A program made the position numbers and the translations under genes. A stretch of 15,588 bases of DNA from positions 1 to 15,588 of the forward strand of contig WFSH01000137.1 of NCBI GenBank assembly GCA_015486145.1, in the 5' to 3' direction. A model generated the notes under the pieces. The model was given only the letters and a program-made list of their open reading frames with translations, was not told where the DNA came from and did no database searches. This DNA comes from Mesoaciditogaceae bacterium (GTDB lineage Bacteria > Thermotogota > Thermotogae > Mesoaciditogales > Mesoaciditogaceae). Of this stretch, positions 1-7,743 are shown one piece after another (positions within the stretch are counted from its first letter, which is position 1; each line of letters begins with the position of its first letter).

Positions 1-837
1 GGTCTCAAGCACGCGATAACAGCGGCAAAATATTCCAAAAGATTGTGTCTTGCCAACAAGGAATCCATCGTGGCTGGCGGAAATTTTTTCTTGGAAACGA
101 TGAGAAAATCCAATTGTGAAATTATCCCTGTTGACAGCGAGCACAACGCAATATTTCAACTTTTAGACGGAGAAAGAGAGCCGGTTAAGTCCATTTTTTT
201 AACGGCCTCTGGTGGAGCCGTTAGAAACGTACCCGTTGAAAAATTAAAAGATGTGACGCCGACATTGGTGTTAAAGCATCCCGTTTGGAACATGGGCGCG
301 CGAATAACCGTGGATTCTGCAACGATGTTTAACAAAGGTTTAGAAGTTATGGAAGCACGGTTTCTCTTTGGATTTCCTCAGGACAAAATAAAAGTTGTGC
401 TTCACCCACAGGGCAAAGTTCATGGAATGATAGAATTCTATGACGGTACGATCAAAATGCTCGCTTCCGATGCTGACATGCGATTGCCAATAGCTTACGC
501 TCTTCATTACCCAAAGAGATCGAAAAATTCCAGAAAATTCACACCGCTTGGTGAATTCATTTTCGAAAAACCGGATCTTGTACGTTACCCAGCGTTGGGT
601 TTGGCTTACGAGTGTTTAAAAGCCGGAGACGGTGCAAGAGTTGTTTACAACGCGGCAGATGAAGTTGCAGTCGGTGCCTTTTTGAAGGAAAAGATACGCT
701 TCATCGATATTTACAAAATCGTTGAAAAAACACTTGAAAATGATTGGCCTAAAGTCTTGAATGATTATGAATCGATAGTGACTGTTGACGCGGAAGCGCG
801 ACGTTTGGCAAGGGAGATGGTGAAAAAATGCTGCTGA
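1..837 (+). CDS. dxr: 1-deoxy-D-xylulose 5-phosphate reductoisomerase, 5'-truncated by window edge
   Basis: Dxr converts 1-deoxy-D-xylulose 5-phosphate to 2-C-methyl-D-erythritol 4-phosphate with NADPH, the first committed step of the MEP isoprenoid pathway, in the cytoplasm. The reading frame is open from base 1, so the gene starts upstream; 278 codons are visible and roughly the first hundred residues (most of the NADPH-binding domain) are missing. Diagnostic motifs appear in the expected order: LANKES, DSEHNAIFQ (the metal-binding Asp and Glu, bases 133-141), TASGGAVRN, HPVWNMG, VDSATMFNKGLEVMEA (substrate Asn/Lys and a third metal-binding Glu) and HPQGKVHGMIEF. These match the catalytic core of the family and no key residue seems lost. 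The gene ends in TGA and overlaps the start of the downstream protease gene by 10 bases, which suggests translational coupling in one operon. Its promoter lies outside the window. Confidence 0.96.
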   Translation, partial: GLKHAITAAKYSKRLCLANKESIVAGGNFFLETMRKSNCEIIPVDSEHNAIFQLLDGEREPVKSIFLTASGGAVRNVPVEKLKDVTPTLVLKHPVWNMGARITVDSATMFNKGLEVMEARFLFGFPQDKIKVVLHPQGKVHGMIEFYDGTIKMLASDADMRLPIAYALHYPKRSKNSRKFTPLGEFIFEKPDLVRYPALGLAYECLKAGDGARVVYNAADEVAVGAFLKEKIRFIDIYKIVEKTLENDWPKVLNDYESIVTVDAEARRLAREMVKKCC

Positions 838-2321
838 GCATCTTCTATTTCATCGTGATATTTCTTGGAATAGTGATCGCACATGAATTGGGTCATTTCA
901 TCTTTGCAAGACTTTTTGGAGTCTACGTTACCGAGTTCTCCGTTGGAATCGGCCCAAAGATATTCTCCGTAAAAGGCAGAGAAACCGCTTATAGATTGCG
1001 TGCCATTCCCGTAGGCGGATATGTGAGGATGGCTGGTGACGACCCTCAAATCGAAGGTGTTGATGGAATTTCAAAAGATCGACTGCTGTATTCAAAGAAA
1101 GCATGGAAACGTTTTTTGATAAGTTTTGCCGGACCCCTGTTCAGTATAATAACCGGTTACGTTATCATGATATTGATCTCCCTCGTTTGGGGTTTCCCAG
1201 AAGCCCGCATGAGTTGGGTCGTTCCCAATTCACCCGCTGCAATTGCCGGCCTTCAATCCGGAGACAGAATAAAATCCATCAACGGGCACGTTATCCTGTC
1301 TCCGACGGAAGTTAGTTGGTTTGTAAAGGGTCAAAAAAAGCTGAACGTCGTCTATGTGAGAAATGGACGGGTGTTGAAGACTTCGCTAACACCTAAGGAA
1401 ATCGGTCCTCAATACTTCATGGTGTTAAACAGAGATGTTCCATCAAATGGGCAGCTTTTGAAGATAAATGGCATCGCTTTTGGTGAAATGACAAAGATCG
1501 CCAAAGGTTCTGTTTTGAAATTCTCCAACGGTGCCACGGCAACTCTACTCGGAGTTCAAAAACTACCACGTGCGCGAGAGATGGGAATATACATGGCACT
1601 TTTTTCAAACAAGGTGGCGTCGGTTAACCCTTCAACTGGTCTAAAGCCGGATGATGTCATTTTATCGATCGACGGCATCAAGTGCGACACGTCGTTCAAT
1701 TTTCAAAATGCACTCATCTCGGCCACTTATGCCGAAGGTCGTGGAAGTCTTGTCATCCTAAACGGGAACAAGATTTTGAGTTCCATACCTTATTTTGCCC
1801 CAAAAGGTAAAACAAAGATAGAATTGTTGAGAAATGGAAAAAGAAAAGTTGTCTTTCTCGACAAAAAACAATTCAGCACTATGATGAGCAGCCTATCGAC
1901 TTATCCGGCTTACGGCAACTGGTACCCCGGTGCTTGGGAAGCTGTGGAATACGGAGTCATAAGAACTAACAGAATATTCACCAAAATGTTGGTGTTTCTT
2001 GGTGGACTTTTCAAAACAAAAAACGCACTGAGCCAGTTTGTTGGACCTGTTGGACTTGTAAAAATGGTTGGACAGGCGTCAAGCGAAGGCATGCAGGTGC
2101 TCTGGACTTTGATAGCACTGATAACGCTCAATTTGGGAATAATAAACCTTCTTCCGCTTCCAGCTTTAGACGGCGGACATCTCGTTTTTTCTCTGATCGA
2201 AATGATCAGCGGAAAAAGGGTAAATCCTGAAATTGAAGGATACGTTCACACGGTCGGCTTTTTCTTGATCATGGCATTTTTTGTGTACATCACATATCTT
2301 GATCTGATCAGATTTGGGTGA
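828..2321 (+). CDS. rseP: RseP/site-2-type intramembrane zinc metalloprotease with PDZ-like domains
   Basis: This is an M50 site-2 protease, which cuts membrane-spanning segments such as those of anti-sigma factors or leftover signal peptides, inside the cytoplasmic membrane. The zinc motif HELGH lies at residues 19-23 in the first membrane helix. The third ligand motif LDG is at 447-449 within NLLPLPALDGGH in a C-terminal helix. A second hydrophobic helix contains FAGPLFS (about residues 100-106). Between the helices are PDZ-like stretches, around SPAAIAGLQSGDRIKSING and again around STGLKPDDVILSIDGI. GPVGLV, typical of the family, precedes the last helices. At 497 residues it is somewhat longer than the E. 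coli protein, mostly in the central soluble region. The ATG lies inside the end of dxr, with AGGGAG 11 bases before it. Its substrate is not evident from the window, since no sigma or anti-sigma gene is visible. Confidence 0.93.
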   Translation: MLLSIFYFIVIFLGIVIAHELGHFIFARLFGVYVTEFSVGIGPKIFSVKGRETAYRLRAIPVGGYVRMAGDDPQIEGVDGISKDRLLYSKKAWKRFLISFAGPLFSIITGYVIMILISLVWGFPEARMSWVVPNSPAAIAGLQSGDRIKSINGHVILSPTEVSWFVKGQKKLNVVYVRNGRVLKTSLTPKEIGPQYFMVLNRDVPSNGQLLKINGIAFGEMTKIAKGSVLKFSNGATATLLGVQKLPRAREMGIYMALFSNKVASVNPSTGLKPDDVILSIDGIKCDTSFNFQNALISATYAEGRGSLVILNGNKILSSIPYFAPKGKTKIELLRNGKRKVVFLDKKQFSTMMSSLSTYPAYGNWYPGAWEAVEYGVIRTNRIFTKMLVFLGGLFKTKNALSQFVGPVGLVKMVGQASSEGMQVLWTLIALITLNLGIINLLPLPALDGGHLVFSLIEMISGKRVNPEIEGYVHTVGFFLIMAFFVYITYLDLIRFG

Positions 2322-2327
2322 ATGTGA

Positions 2328-3863
2328 ATGTTTATGGAACTGTTTCATTATCTAAATCTTTTCACAGTTTGGGCGATTCAAACAGGTGGATATTGGGGGA
2401 TCATTCTCGCGATGGCTCTGGAAAGTTTCATGATACCCATACCAAGCGAGGTGATACTTCCGTTTGGAGGATATCTCGCAGCGGCTGGAAAATTGAGTGT
2501 TTTTGGTGTGGCACTTTCGGGGGCGGTGGGTGGAACAATAGGTTCAATAGCACTTTACTACGTATCAGCTTTATCGGGAAACCTGTTTGTTAAAAAGTGG
2601 GGCAAATACATTTTTGTCTCCGAGAGACACATTGAAATAACCAACGAATGGTTCAAAAAATACGGCAATTTTGTCGTGTTTACAACGAGACTTTTGCCGA
2701 TAGTCAGAGGAATCATCTCCATTCCCGCCGGACTTGCCAAAATGAACATTTGGGCGTTCACGATTTACACTTTTTTAGGTACTCTTGTTTGGTCGTTGAT
2801 ACTGACCTATTTCGGTTTTCAATTGGGGCTTTCCAACGTCAGCGTACATGTGGTGTGGATTGTGACACTCGTGATAGCTGGCATAGCGGTTGCCATTTAT
2901 TTCATCTCGCACTTTGCAAAAAAACACGCCAAGATACTCGGCGTGATGGTAAACATTTCTCTCTGGACGGTGCTTGCTTTCTTCGTATCTTACGCGCTGT
3001 ACGAATCATATTCGCCCATTGGGGTAAAAGACCTAAACTACTCTAACATAAAGAAGATCCAAAAAATGTCGAAAAGTCAAGACTTCTCTTTTTACGTTGT
3101 GGGAAACACCTTTAGGAATTTGAACTTGCTTGGCAATTTTTCTACTTCGACAAGCGAATCGTTTGTTTTAGACCTTGGAAATATGGTTTATTCTGGTGAT
3201 CTGGCAAAGTACAGGTTATTGATCCACGAGTTAAAAACTTTAAAAAAACCGTTCATTGCCATTCCTGGCGACAGAGATTTTGCCGATCAAGGATATCAAA
3301 ATTATTACAACATTTTTGGAAATTACGATTACAGTTTTGGAGTTGGAAACGCCTATTTCGTCATGCTCAACGACGCAAGTGCGAGATTATCCCCTCAACA
3401 GTTGAATTGGTTATCGGACAAATTATCAGAAGCATCCACCTACTCTCATCGAATCGTGGCAATGCACCTACCACCTTCATGGGTAAACTTGAAATGTAAA
3501 ACCCTTGATACCAAAGTATCCGAACGATTAGAAAATGTGCTGAAAACTCATCATGTGGATCTTTTGTTGTCAACTGGAAATCACGCGCGAATTTCAAAGG
3601 GTTCAATTCCCTTTGCCATCGTTGGAGGAGAAAAATATCTCGAGGTCAAAATAGATCAAAATGGAATTCATTTGAAAATGAAGAGTTTAGGTTTTGGTAG
3701 ATCGAATATCTTCATGGAAATGGTGTCGGTATATCTTTACTCTTTGTTAGTTTTGGAGTGGCCAGTCATTGGGATCATCGCTGTAGTTCTTCTCATGGCG
3801 TGGTTCTTTTGGAAGCGTTACAAATTGAGCTTTAAAATTGAGAAGAGAATTACTCGGAGGTAA
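2328..3863 (+). CDS. DedA-family membrane protein fused to a degenerate metallophosphoesterase-like domain
   Basis: Residues 1 to about 205 are a DedA/SNARE-associated (VTT-fold) membrane domain. DedA proteins are linked to flipping of undecaprenyl phosphate or phospholipids and to proton-motive-force homeostasis. The signature is seen as ESFMIPIPSEVILPFGGYLA and later F-x-T-R-LLPIVRGIISIPAGLAKM, followed by membrane helices. After a further helix (about 210-230), residues 250-455 follow a calcineurin-like phosphoesterase in outline: VVGNTF, LDLGNMVYSGD, IPGDRDF, AMHLPPSW and STGNHAR fall in the order of the usual D-x-H, GD-x-x-D, GN-H-D, H-x-P and GH-x-H motifs. Several metal ligands are replaced, so activity is doubtful. 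A last hydrophobic helix lies near the C-terminus (about 475-500). It starts 6 bases after rseP with a weak ribosome site; a second ATG lies two codons on. It ends 2 bases before ispG, and ispG's GGAGG lies inside its last codons. Order in an operon with isoprenoid genes fits a role in polyprenyl carrier handling, but that is inference. Confidence 0.8.
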   Translation: MFMELFHYLNLFTVWAIQTGGYWGIILAMALESFMIPIPSEVILPFGGYLAAAGKLSVFGVALSGAVGGTIGSIALYYVSALSGNLFVKKWGKYIFVSERHIEITNEWFKKYGNFVVFTTRLLPIVRGIISIPAGLAKMNIWAFTIYTFLGTLVWSLILTYFGFQLGLSNVSVHVVWIVTLVIAGIAVAIYFISHFAKKHAKILGVMVNISLWTVLAFFVSYALYESYSPIGVKDLNYSNIKKIQKMSKSQDFSFYVVGNTFRNLNLLGNFSTSTSESFVLDLGNMVYSGDLAKYRLLIHELKTLKKPFIAIPGDRDFADQGYQNYYNIFGNYDYSFGVGNAYFVMLNDASARLSPQQLNWLSDKLSEASTYSHRIVAMHLPPSWVNLKCKTLDTKVSERLENVLKTHHVDLLLSTGNHARISKGSIPFAIVGGEKYLEVKIDQNGIHLKMKSLGFGRSNIFMEMVSVYLYSLLVLEWPVIGIIAVVLLMAWFFWKRYKLSFKIEKRITRR

Positions 3864-3865
3864 AA

Positions 3866-4927
3866 ATGACAAAATTTGTAAAAGTCGGGGATTTAAAAAT
3901 AGGTGGTGGCGCGCCAATTGTGGTTCAATCCATGACAAACACCGATACAAAAGACGTTGAAAAAACGGTCAAGCAGATAAAAGCGCTCAAAAATGCCGGA
4001 TGTAAGATCGTTAGATTGAGTGTGTACGACGAGGAATGTGTTGAGGCACTGAAGAGAATTAAAAAAATGGTCAGTGTGCCCCTCGTCGCGGATATTCATT
4101 TTGACTATAAGTTGGCAATTAGTTCGATAAAAGCTGGAGTTGATAAGATCAGAATAAATCCGGGGAATATAGGGGCAAAGTGGAAAGTGAAAGAGGTTGC
4201 AAGAGCGGCAGCCGATCGTGGAATTCCCATAAGAGTTGGTGCTAACATGGGATCGATCGACGAGAGTTATCTCAAGAAATTTGACGATAGGATCGAAGCG
4301 TTGGTCAAAAGTGCCATGGACGAGGTAGAAACTTTAGAATCCTTATCTTTCGACGATATAGTGGTGGCGGTCAAATCTTCTGACGCCGTTGAAACAGTGT
4401 TGGCCAACGAAAAGATCGCAAGGCTCACATGTCACCCCATTCATCTGGGTGTCACAGAGGCCGGTGTTTATGAAGACGCCGTGGTGAAATCGGCTTTTGC
4501 AATTGGTCACCTCGTTCACGAGAAAATAGGGGACACTGTGAGGGTATCAATTGCTGGTGATCCACTGAAGGAGGTTGCAACGGCGTATTCAATACTTAAA
4601 GCGGTTCATGCCTTAAAGGGAATAGAGATAATCGCGTGTCCCACATGTGCCAGAACAGAGATAAACGTTGAAAGTCTGGCAGAAGAGATAAAAAATGAGT
4701 TGAGCGACATAAATGCGAGTTTGAAGGTCGCCGTGATGGGTTGTGTCGTTAACGGTGTTGGAGAAGCGAGAGATGCGGATATCGCCGTTTTTGGCACAAA
4801 ATCTGGAGGGATAATATACGAAGGTGGAACAAAGATCGGGAAAGTCAAAAAGGAAGAAATTGCGAACACGTTGAAAAAAATTGTGGAAAAACACTTAGAA
4901 AGGGGAGAAAACAATGCAAATCGTTAA
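3866..4927 (+). CDS. ispG: 4-hydroxy-3-methylbut-2-enyl diphosphate synthase, iron-sulfur enzyme
   Basis: IspG (GcpE) reduces MEcPP to HMBPP, the next-to-last step of the MEP pathway, using a [4Fe-4S] cluster and ferredoxin or flavodoxin as electron donor. The N-terminal TIM-barrel region is recognisable from IVVQSMTNTDTKDVEKTV, VRLSV, VPLVADIHFDYKLA and KIRINPGNIG. The cluster ligands are Cys258, Cys261 (CPTC), Cys293 (MGCVVNGVGE) and Glu300; their spacing of 3, 35 and 42 residues matches the enzyme family. It is 353 residues long, the compact two-domain bacterial form without the plant-type insert. The ATG has a strong GGAGG at 3856-3860, inside the end of the upstream gene. The 3' end overlaps panC by 14 bases. 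With dxr in the same run, it suggests shared expression of two MEP enzymes. Confidence 0.97.
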   Translation: MTKFVKVGDLKIGGGAPIVVQSMTNTDTKDVEKTVKQIKALKNAGCKIVRLSVYDEECVEALKRIKKMVSVPLVADIHFDYKLAISSIKAGVDKIRINPGNIGAKWKVKEVARAAADRGIPIRVGANMGSIDESYLKKFDDRIEALVKSAMDEVETLESLSFDDIVVAVKSSDAVETVLANEKIARLTCHPIHLGVTEAGVYEDAVVKSAFAIGHLVHEKIGDTVRVSIAGDPLKEVATAYSILKAVHALKGIEIIACPTCARTEINVESLAEEIKNELSDINASLKVAVMGCVVNGVGEARDADIAVFGTKSGGIIYEGGTKIGKVKKEEIANTLKKIVEKHLERGENNANR

Positions 4928-5753
4928 CAACGTTGACGAGATGAAAGAGATATCCAAAGGGTACAGAGAAAAAACCGTGGGATTTGTGCCGACCATGGGG
5001 TTCCTTCATGCGGGACACCTTTCACTCGTTAAGAAGGCTCGTAAAGACAATGAAATCGTCGTGGTTAGCATTTTTGTGAATCCCAAACAGTTTGGGCCAA
5101 ACGAAGATCTCGAATCTTATCCAAGAGATTTGAAAAGAGATTCTAAATTGCTTGAAGGCGAGGGAGTTGACTATCTGTTCGTTCCCAAAATCGAGGATAT
5201 GTACCCAAAAAACTTTTCCACTTCCATTCACGTATCTGGCGTCACGGAACATCTCTGTGGCTATTACAGGCCAACTCACTTTGACGGTGTCGCGTTGGTG
5301 GTGAACAAACTCTTTAACATCGTTAAACCCAACAGGGCATATTTTGGGCAAAAAGATGCCCAGCAATTTAGAGTCTTAAAACGCATGGTGGAAGATTTAA
5401 ACATGGATGTTGAACTCGTTGAAATGCCAATTATCCGCGAGAAAGATGGACTGGCGTTGAGTTCCAGAAACATTTACCTCTCTTCTGAAGAAAGAAAAGA
5501 TGCCATCGCACTTCACAAAGCCTTGGAATATGCCATCAATGCGATCAAATCCGGACGGTGTGATGCGCATAAGATACGGCTTGAAGCGATAAATCTGATG
5601 AGAAAATATCCAAATGTTCGCGTTCAATATTTGGAGATCGTCGACGAAAAAACACTTCAGCCTGTAAGTGAAATATCTTCAAGGGTTTTGATCGCCACCG
5701 CAGCCTTTGTCGGAAAGGCAAGGTTAATAGATAACGAAATAATCGAACCATGA
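4914..5753 (+). CDS. panC: pantothenate synthetase (pantoate-beta-alanine ligase)
   Basis: PanC joins pantoate and beta-alanine using ATP to make pantothenate, the coenzyme A precursor, in the cytoplasm. The protein has 279 residues, normal for the family. The nucleotide-binding HIGH-type motif is PTMGFLHAGH (residues 26-35). It is followed by IFVNPKQFGPNEDLESYPR, the conserved THFDGV and FGQKDAQQ segments, and the KMSKS-equivalent LSSRN at 182-186. The start ATG lies inside the end of ispG, preceded by AGGGGAG at 4901-4907 with a 6-base gap. The stop overlaps the next start as ATGA. No panB or panD is visible. Its place in the operon with MEP genes has no evident metabolic link beyond growth-related co-expression. 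Confidence 0.97.
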   Translation: MQIVNNVDEMKEISKGYREKTVGFVPTMGFLHAGHLSLVKKARKDNEIVVVSIFVNPKQFGPNEDLESYPRDLKRDSKLLEGEGVDYLFVPKIEDMYPKNFSTSIHVSGVTEHLCGYYRPTHFDGVALVVNKLFNIVKPNRAYFGQKDAQQFRVLKRMVEDLNMDVELVEMPIIREKDGLALSSRNIYLSSEERKDAIALHKALEYAINAIKSGRCDAHKIRLEAINLMRKYPNVRVQYLEIVDEKTLQPVSEISSRVLIATAAFVGKARLIDNEIIEP

Positions 5754-6202
5754 ATGGGCTGTTAGAAGTGGCGCTCTTGGCCATGGCGCCCATATCTGAG
5801 TTGAGAGGAGCCATTCCTCTTGGCATACTGATTTATCATCTCAATCCAGTAACAGTGGCTGGCGTATCCATCGTTTTCAACATGGTACCGGCTGTGGCCG
5901 TGATATTTTTCTTTACCGCGTTGATGCCGTGGATAAAGAAAAAATTTCCTCGAGTGGGGAGCCTCGTGGAAAAATTTTCGCAAACCAGGCAGGAAAAGCA
6001 TCGAAAAAAAGTGGAAAAATACGGGCTATGGGCAATAATGATATTCGTTGCCATTCCATTTCCGCTTACCGGAGCCTGGACTGGCTCTCTGTTGAGTGTC
6101 TTGTTTGAAATGCCTCGTGGCAAATCTATTCTTGCCGTTGCAGGTGGAATAGTCATATCCGCTTCGATCGTTACAACCTTAACGATGCTCGGTGCTCGGT
6201 AG
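5750..6202 (+). CDS. small multidrug export family integral membrane protein (function unproven)
   Basis: A 150-residue, very hydrophobic protein resembling the family named 'putative small multi-drug export protein' (I recall it as PF06695/COG2426). The name is historical and I know of no firm substrate. The recognisable blocks are APISELRGAIPLGI near the N-terminus and AIPFPLTGAWTGSLLSVLF in the second half, each with conserved polar residues embedded in membrane helices. A basic, charged segment (residues about 62-90, KKKFPRVG to KHRKKVEKYG) separates two hydrophobic halves and is probably cytoplasmic. The ATG overlaps the panC stop as ATGA, so it is the last gene of the first operon. After it come about 120 bases without a gene. 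Confidence 0.8.
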   Translation: MNGLLEVALLAMAPISELRGAIPLGILIYHLNPVTVAGVSIVFNMVPAVAVIFFFTALMPWIKKKFPRVGSLVEKFSQTRQEKHRKKVEKYGLWAIMIFVAIPFPLTGAWTGSLLSVLFEMPRGKSILAVAGGIVISASIVTTLTMLGAR

Positions 6203-6236
6203 TGCAAAACATCCTGTCATGGAAATGGAAAGAATG

Positions 6237-6251
6237 TTGCATACCATGCAA
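6237..6251. repeat. short perfect inverted repeat in the intergenic region
   Basis: TTGCAT, a 3-base spacer ACC, then ATGCAA form a perfect 6-base-pair dyad 35 bases after the upstream operon stop. The flanks can add TGT/ACA pairing with one bulged A. No T-run follows, so it is not a typical intrinsic terminator. It could be a weak terminator stem or a protein-binding site upstream of the promoter at 6283-6291. Chance occurrence is possible. Confidence 0.35.
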
Positions 6252-6282
6252 ACACGCTTGGGAGATTTCATTCGTGTTTGTG

Positions 6283-6291
6283 TGGTAAAAT
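6283..6291 (+). promoter_or_regulatory. extended -10 promoter for the transglutaminase-fold gene
   Basis: TGGTAAAAT matches the TGn plus -10 (TAAAAT for TATAAT) form of an extended -10 promoter, 35 bases before the ATG at 6327. No good -35 element is seen at the usual 16-18 base spacing, as is common for extended -10 promoters. The same motif form (TGTTAAAAT) occurs before the gene at 7744. Confidence 0.5.
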
Positions 6292-6326
6292 AAATTCAGT
6301 GTTGTGTGTTGAAGAGGAGGTAAATC

Positions 6327-7655
6327 ATGGATTTTTTGAACGTGCCTTTGCCCCAAACAATTGTGCGGGAAGAAGGGCAGGGCAATTTCGAAAGGGCTTT
6401 AAGGTTGTTAAAAGCAACACTTAAAAATGATTTGCCAGAAATGCTTAAAAACAGATTGAAATACGAATCAGAAAGAATTAAAAGACTTCTTTACGACTAT
6501 TCAATAGATGAAAAAGATGCGAAAGAGAAACTCGCCTCTATAGGTATAAAAAGTGAGGAATTTTCCACTTTTATCGAAAGAGGTGAGCTCGATTACATAA
6601 CGGTAAACGGAAAGAGAAAATATGAAAAAAAATTTCTCGAAAACTTCCTTTTTAAATTCCCAAAATACAAAAAAAGCGATGATAAACAGAACGAGATAAG
6701 ACAACTTGTAAATCAACGAATAGACAAACTCATAAAGGGAGATAAACCGAAAACTTACAGGATAAGCGCGGAAATTAACGTAACTCTTAAGAAAGATTTT
6801 CGGGGAGAAAAATTGAGATGCTGGCTTCCCGTTCCCAAAGTCGAAAATCCAGTCGATTCCCTGGATCACATTGAATGTGATCACGAATATAAAACGCCGA
6901 ACAAGGATTTCAAGATCATGACCGTGTACATGGAAGACGTTCCAAAAGCCGGCACGAAATTTATCGCCAAATTTACATACACTGTGCATGAACAGGTAAA
7001 CAAACTCGATCCCACACAAGTAAGGCCTTTATCATCAGATCAAAGCGAATTTCTCAAAGAAAAGCCACCACATATACTGTTCAGTCCGTATCTTAAGGCT
7101 TTAACAAAAGAAATCATCAAGAATGAGAAAAATCCTTATTTTAAGGCAAAACTCATTTACGACTGGATGACAAAAAACATCAATTATTCTTACATGCATG
7201 CTTACTCCACATATGCACAGTCTCTTTCCGATTTTGCAGCCGTTAATATGCGTGGCGATTGTGGAGTCAAAGCGTTGCTTTTCATAACGATGTGCAGGAT
7301 TTGTGGAATTCCTTCAAAATGGCAATCGGGATGGTTTGTAACTCCGAAAGCGATAAGTCCACACGATTGGTCTTACTTCTATTTGGAACCTTATGGATGG
7401 CTTCCAGCCGATCTTTCATTTGGAGGCTCAAGAAAAAACAACGAAGATCGAAGAAACTTTTACTTTGGTAACATGGATGCGTTTAGAATGGTGGCAAACT
7501 CTGACTTCATGACACCATTCTCACCTGAAAAGTGTTACTTTAGATCCGATCCCTATGACAATCAAGTGGGAGAGTTGGAAACGGAGAACGAGAATATCTA
7601 TTACAGCGATTTTGAAACCAAAATGAAGGTTTTATCTTTCGAAGAGATCATATGA
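6327..7655 (+). CDS. cytoplasmic transglutaminase/protease-fold protein with intact Cys-His-Asp triad
   Basis: A 442-residue protein of the transglutaminase-like superfamily, whose bacterial members are usually cysteine proteases or amidases rather than cross-linkers. The triad is visible as Cys312 in RGDCGVKALLF, His346 in ISPHDWSYFYLEPYGW and Asp362 in LPADLSFG. Residues about 146-225 (INVTLKKD, LRCWLPVPKVENP, TYTVHEQV) look like the beta-sandwich that precedes the catalytic core in this superfamily. Residues 1-140 are mostly charged and helical, with no signal peptide or membrane segment, so the protein should act in the cytoplasm. The start is well supported by AGGAGGT at 6315-6321. It sits alone between two promoters. 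The substrate is unknown; I can only say that the active site appears intact. Confidence 0.82.
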   Translation: MDFLNVPLPQTIVREEGQGNFERALRLLKATLKNDLPEMLKNRLKYESERIKRLLYDYSIDEKDAKEKLASIGIKSEEFSTFIERGELDYITVNGKRKYEKKFLENFLFKFPKYKKSDDKQNEIRQLVNQRIDKLIKGDKPKTYRISAEINVTLKKDFRGEKLRCWLPVPKVENPVDSLDHIECDHEYKTPNKDFKIMTVYMEDVPKAGTKFIAKFTYTVHEQVNKLDPTQVRPLSSDQSEFLKEKPPHILFSPYLKALTKEIIKNEKNPYFKAKLIYDWMTKNINYSYMHAYSTYAQSLSDFAAVNMRGDCGVKALLFITMCRICGIPSKWQSGWFVTPKAISPHDWSYFYLEPYGWLPADLSFGGSRKNNEDRRNFYFGNMDAFRMVANSDFMTPFSPEKCYFRSDPYDNQVGELETENENIYYSDFETKMKVLSFEEII

Positions 7656-7674
7656 TGATGCACTTTTCAAGATA

Positions 7675-7683
7675 TGTTAAAAT
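7675..7683 (+). promoter_or_regulatory. extended -10 promoter upstream of the small exported protein and mnmE
   Basis: TGTTAAAAT is an extended -10 element (TG, one base, TAAAAT) 20 bases after the transglutaminase-fold stop and 60 bases before the TTG start at 7744. No convincing -35 is present. A short hairpin (TCGAT, GAA, ATCGA at 7712-7724) lies between it and the ribosome site and would fall in the leader RNA. The promoter would serve the gene run 7744-12308. Confidence 0.5.
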
Positions 7684-7743
7684 CTTTCGTGTATGTGAGT
7701 AAGATGATCCCTCGATGAAATCGAAGAAAGGAACTTTTGAAAG

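Noticed and set aside
4606..4914. Two overlapping minus-strand frames of 102 and 93 codons
   Set aside because: Both are antisense to the well-supported 3' end of ispG and resemble no known protein.
6501..7019. 172-codon open frame on the minus strand
   Set aside because: It lies wholly inside the transglutaminase-fold gene in antisense, its translation is Phe/Tyr/Val-rich as expected from antisense of a Lys/Glu-rich gene, and it has no convincing start signals.
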